A program made the position numbers and the translations under genes. A DNA stretch of 51,279 nucleotides from ZC4RG17 sp036259475. Its GTDB lineage: Bacteria; Actinomycetota; Acidimicrobiia; Spongiisociales; ZC4RG35. Of the stretch, positions 50,308-51,279 are shown piece by piece (within the stretch, counting starts at the first letter, position 1; each line of letters starts with the position of its first letter). The stretch lies in assembly GCA_036259475.1 (NCBI GenBank), contig DATABS010000111.1, positions 1 to 51,279 of the forward strand, read 5' to 3'. A model generated the notes under the pieces. It had not been told where the DNA came from, made no database searches, and was given only the letters and a program-made list of their open reading frames with translations.

Positions 50308-51204
50308 ATGGCCCACAACGAACACTTCGAAATAGTGGAGGCGCTGGAGCCGACCGTCGCCCGCCTGCTCGCCGAGCACCGGGAGCGCCGCCGCATCTGG
50401 TATTTCCACGATTTCATCCCCTGGGAAGAGGGACGCAACTTCGTGAAGGAGCCGTGGGAGGAGTCTCAGGCCACCATCAACGAGCGAGCCCGGACATCAT
50501 TGGTCCTCAACCTGCTCACCGAGGACAATCTGCCCTACTACCACCAGATACTCGAACGTCATCTTCCCCAAGGGTCGGTGTGGAAGGAATGGAACGGGCT
50601 GTGGACCGCCGAGGAGGGGCAGCACTCGATCGCCATCCGCTCCTACCTGCTGACCAGCCGCAACTGTGATCCGGTCGAACTGGAAGACGACCGTATGGCG
50701 ACGATGCAGGCCGGCTACCAGCCCGACTTCGGCCACCTGGCGGAGTTGTTTGCCTACACGTCGGCCCAGGAGCTCGCCACCCGGGTGTCGCATCGCAACG
50801 CCGGCAAGATCACCGAGGACGAGACCGCCTTCGAACTCATGCGCAACATCGCCACGGACGAGAACCACCACTTCATGTTCTATCGAGGCGTCATGCAGGG
50901 GATGCTCGACCTCCATCCCACCATTGCGCTCGAGGGGATCCTGCGAGCGCTGAAGAACTTTCAGATGCCGGGGATTGGCATCCCGGGTTTCCTGCGCCGA
51001 TCGGTGGAGATCGCCCGGGCGGGCGTCTACAACCTCCGGATCCATCATGATCACGTCGTCACCCCTCTCCTCCGTCAATGGGCCATCGGGGAGCTGACCG
51101 GACTCGACGCTAAGGCAAGCGAGTTGCAGGACAAGCTGATGGCGTTGCCCGGCGAGGTCATGCGCAAAGCCGAGCGGTTCGAAGCCCGCTTCGGCACGGC
51201 CTGA
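50308..51204 (+). CDS. ferritin-like acyl-ACP desaturase
   Basis: A 298-aa soluble diiron protein of the acyl-ACP desaturase family (DesA-like). The iron ligands are spread over the bundle: Glu in LLTEDNLPYYH, EExxH in WTAEEGQHSIAIRSY, a Glu in TSAQELATRVSHRNAG and DExxH-like NIATDENHHFMFYR. Where typical desaturases have EENRH, this one reads EDNLPYYH. It would introduce a double bond into acyl chains for membrane or complex lipids. CTGAGG precedes the ATG. It is divergent from the HisA-like gene and followed by a terminator. Confidence 0.9.
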   Translation: MAHNEHFEIVEALEPTVARLLAEHRERRRIWYFHDFIPWEEGRNFVKEPWEESQATINERARTSLVLNLLTEDNLPYYHQILERHLPQGSVWKEWNGLWTAEEGQHSIAIRSYLLTSRNCDPVELEDDRMATMQAGYQPDFGHLAELFAYTSAQELATRVSHRNAGKITEDETAFELMRNIATDENHHFMFYRGVMQGMLDLHPTIALEGILRALKNFQMPGIGIPGFLRRSVEIARAGVYNLRIHHDHVVTPLLRQWAIGELTGLDAKASELQDKLMALPGEVMRKAERFEARFGTA

Positions 51205-51219
51205 GACCCCTCCCCCAAA

Positions 51220-51241
51220 CCGTTTTCGCGCATGAAAACGG
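51220..51241 (+). terminator. terminator after the desaturase
   Basis: CCGTTTTC-GCGCAT-GAAAACGG, a perfect 8-bp stem 16 nt after the stop codon. Confidence 0.6.
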
Positions 51242-51279
51242 GTGAGGACCTCGCATAGATTGGCGTCGATCCGAATCGT

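Overview
The window is a gene-dense stretch of GC-rich chromosome. Its gene content points to an actinobacterium: glnE, an EtfD-type Fe-S membrane oxidoreductase, clpS next to a DUF2017 gene, an XRE regulator followed by an HbhA-like Lys/Ala/Pro-tailed protein, an F420-type (DUF385) nitroreductase-like protein, a TIGR03084/DinB-type protein and acyl-CoA carboxylases. An Acidimicrobiia-like lineage fits, but the window alone cannot settle it. No rRNA, tRNA, CRISPR array, transposase or phage gene was seen.

Layout. 1-7.6 kb: an M23 peptidase cut by the left edge, a class IV aminotransferase with nadE, then glnE and an M20 amidohydrolase. 7.6-9.7 kb: tyrA and a DAHP synthase overlapping as an aromatic amino acid operon. 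9.7-10.1 kb: the only long intergenic region. 10.1-11.1 kb: XRE regulator plus HbhA-like protein, closed by a strong terminator. 11.1-21.3 kb: a form II CO-dehydrogenase-like (molybdenum hydroxylase) cluster on the minus strand: coxS-L-M, then coxD (MoxR), a baeRF/Vms1-like gene, coxE (VWA), a split XdhC pair, a MobA-like transferase and a DUF4332 gene. This cluster is interrupted by one opposite-strand AbiEi/DUF559 gene that sits between 23-bp perfect inverted repeats. 21.4-29.2 kb: pheA-clpS-DUF2017, a zinc-ribbon protein, etfD, pspA, proC with proline dehydrogenase, and a DUF4388 gene. 29.4-41.4 kb: acyl-CoA metabolism: thiolase, class III CoA-transferase, a half-length SDR without catalytic residues, a complete SDR, MaoC hydratase, acyl-CoA carboxylase beta and biotinylated alpha subunits, a PaaI thioesterase and small accessory genes. 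41.4-47.5 kb: Mug glycosylase, Bcp peroxiredoxin, YbhN-like protein, PlsY, and metX / alpha-beta hydrolase / metY. 47.6-51.3 kb: P5C dehydrogenase, a divergent HisA-like protein and a ferritin-like acyl-ACP desaturase.

Together the genes describe central nitrogen control (glnE), aromatic, proline and methionine metabolism, NAD synthesis, acyl-CoA catabolism feeding the quinone pool (etfD), and a molybdenum hydroxylase with its maturation factors. Proline oxidation is split between two loci (26.5 kb and 47.6 kb).

Two regulatory habits recur. Many operon-head genes have a TANNNT -10-like hexamer only 6-8 nt before an ATG/GTG with no Shine-Dalgarno, which predicts leaderless mRNAs. Many operon partners overlap by exactly 4 nt (ATGA/GTGA). 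The most unusual items are the repeat-flanked AbiEi/DUF559 insert in the cox cluster, the baeRF-like gene inside that cluster, the HisA-like protein with altered catalytic positions and a C-terminal extension, the pseudo-SDR/SDR pair, and an McbR-like box at metY.
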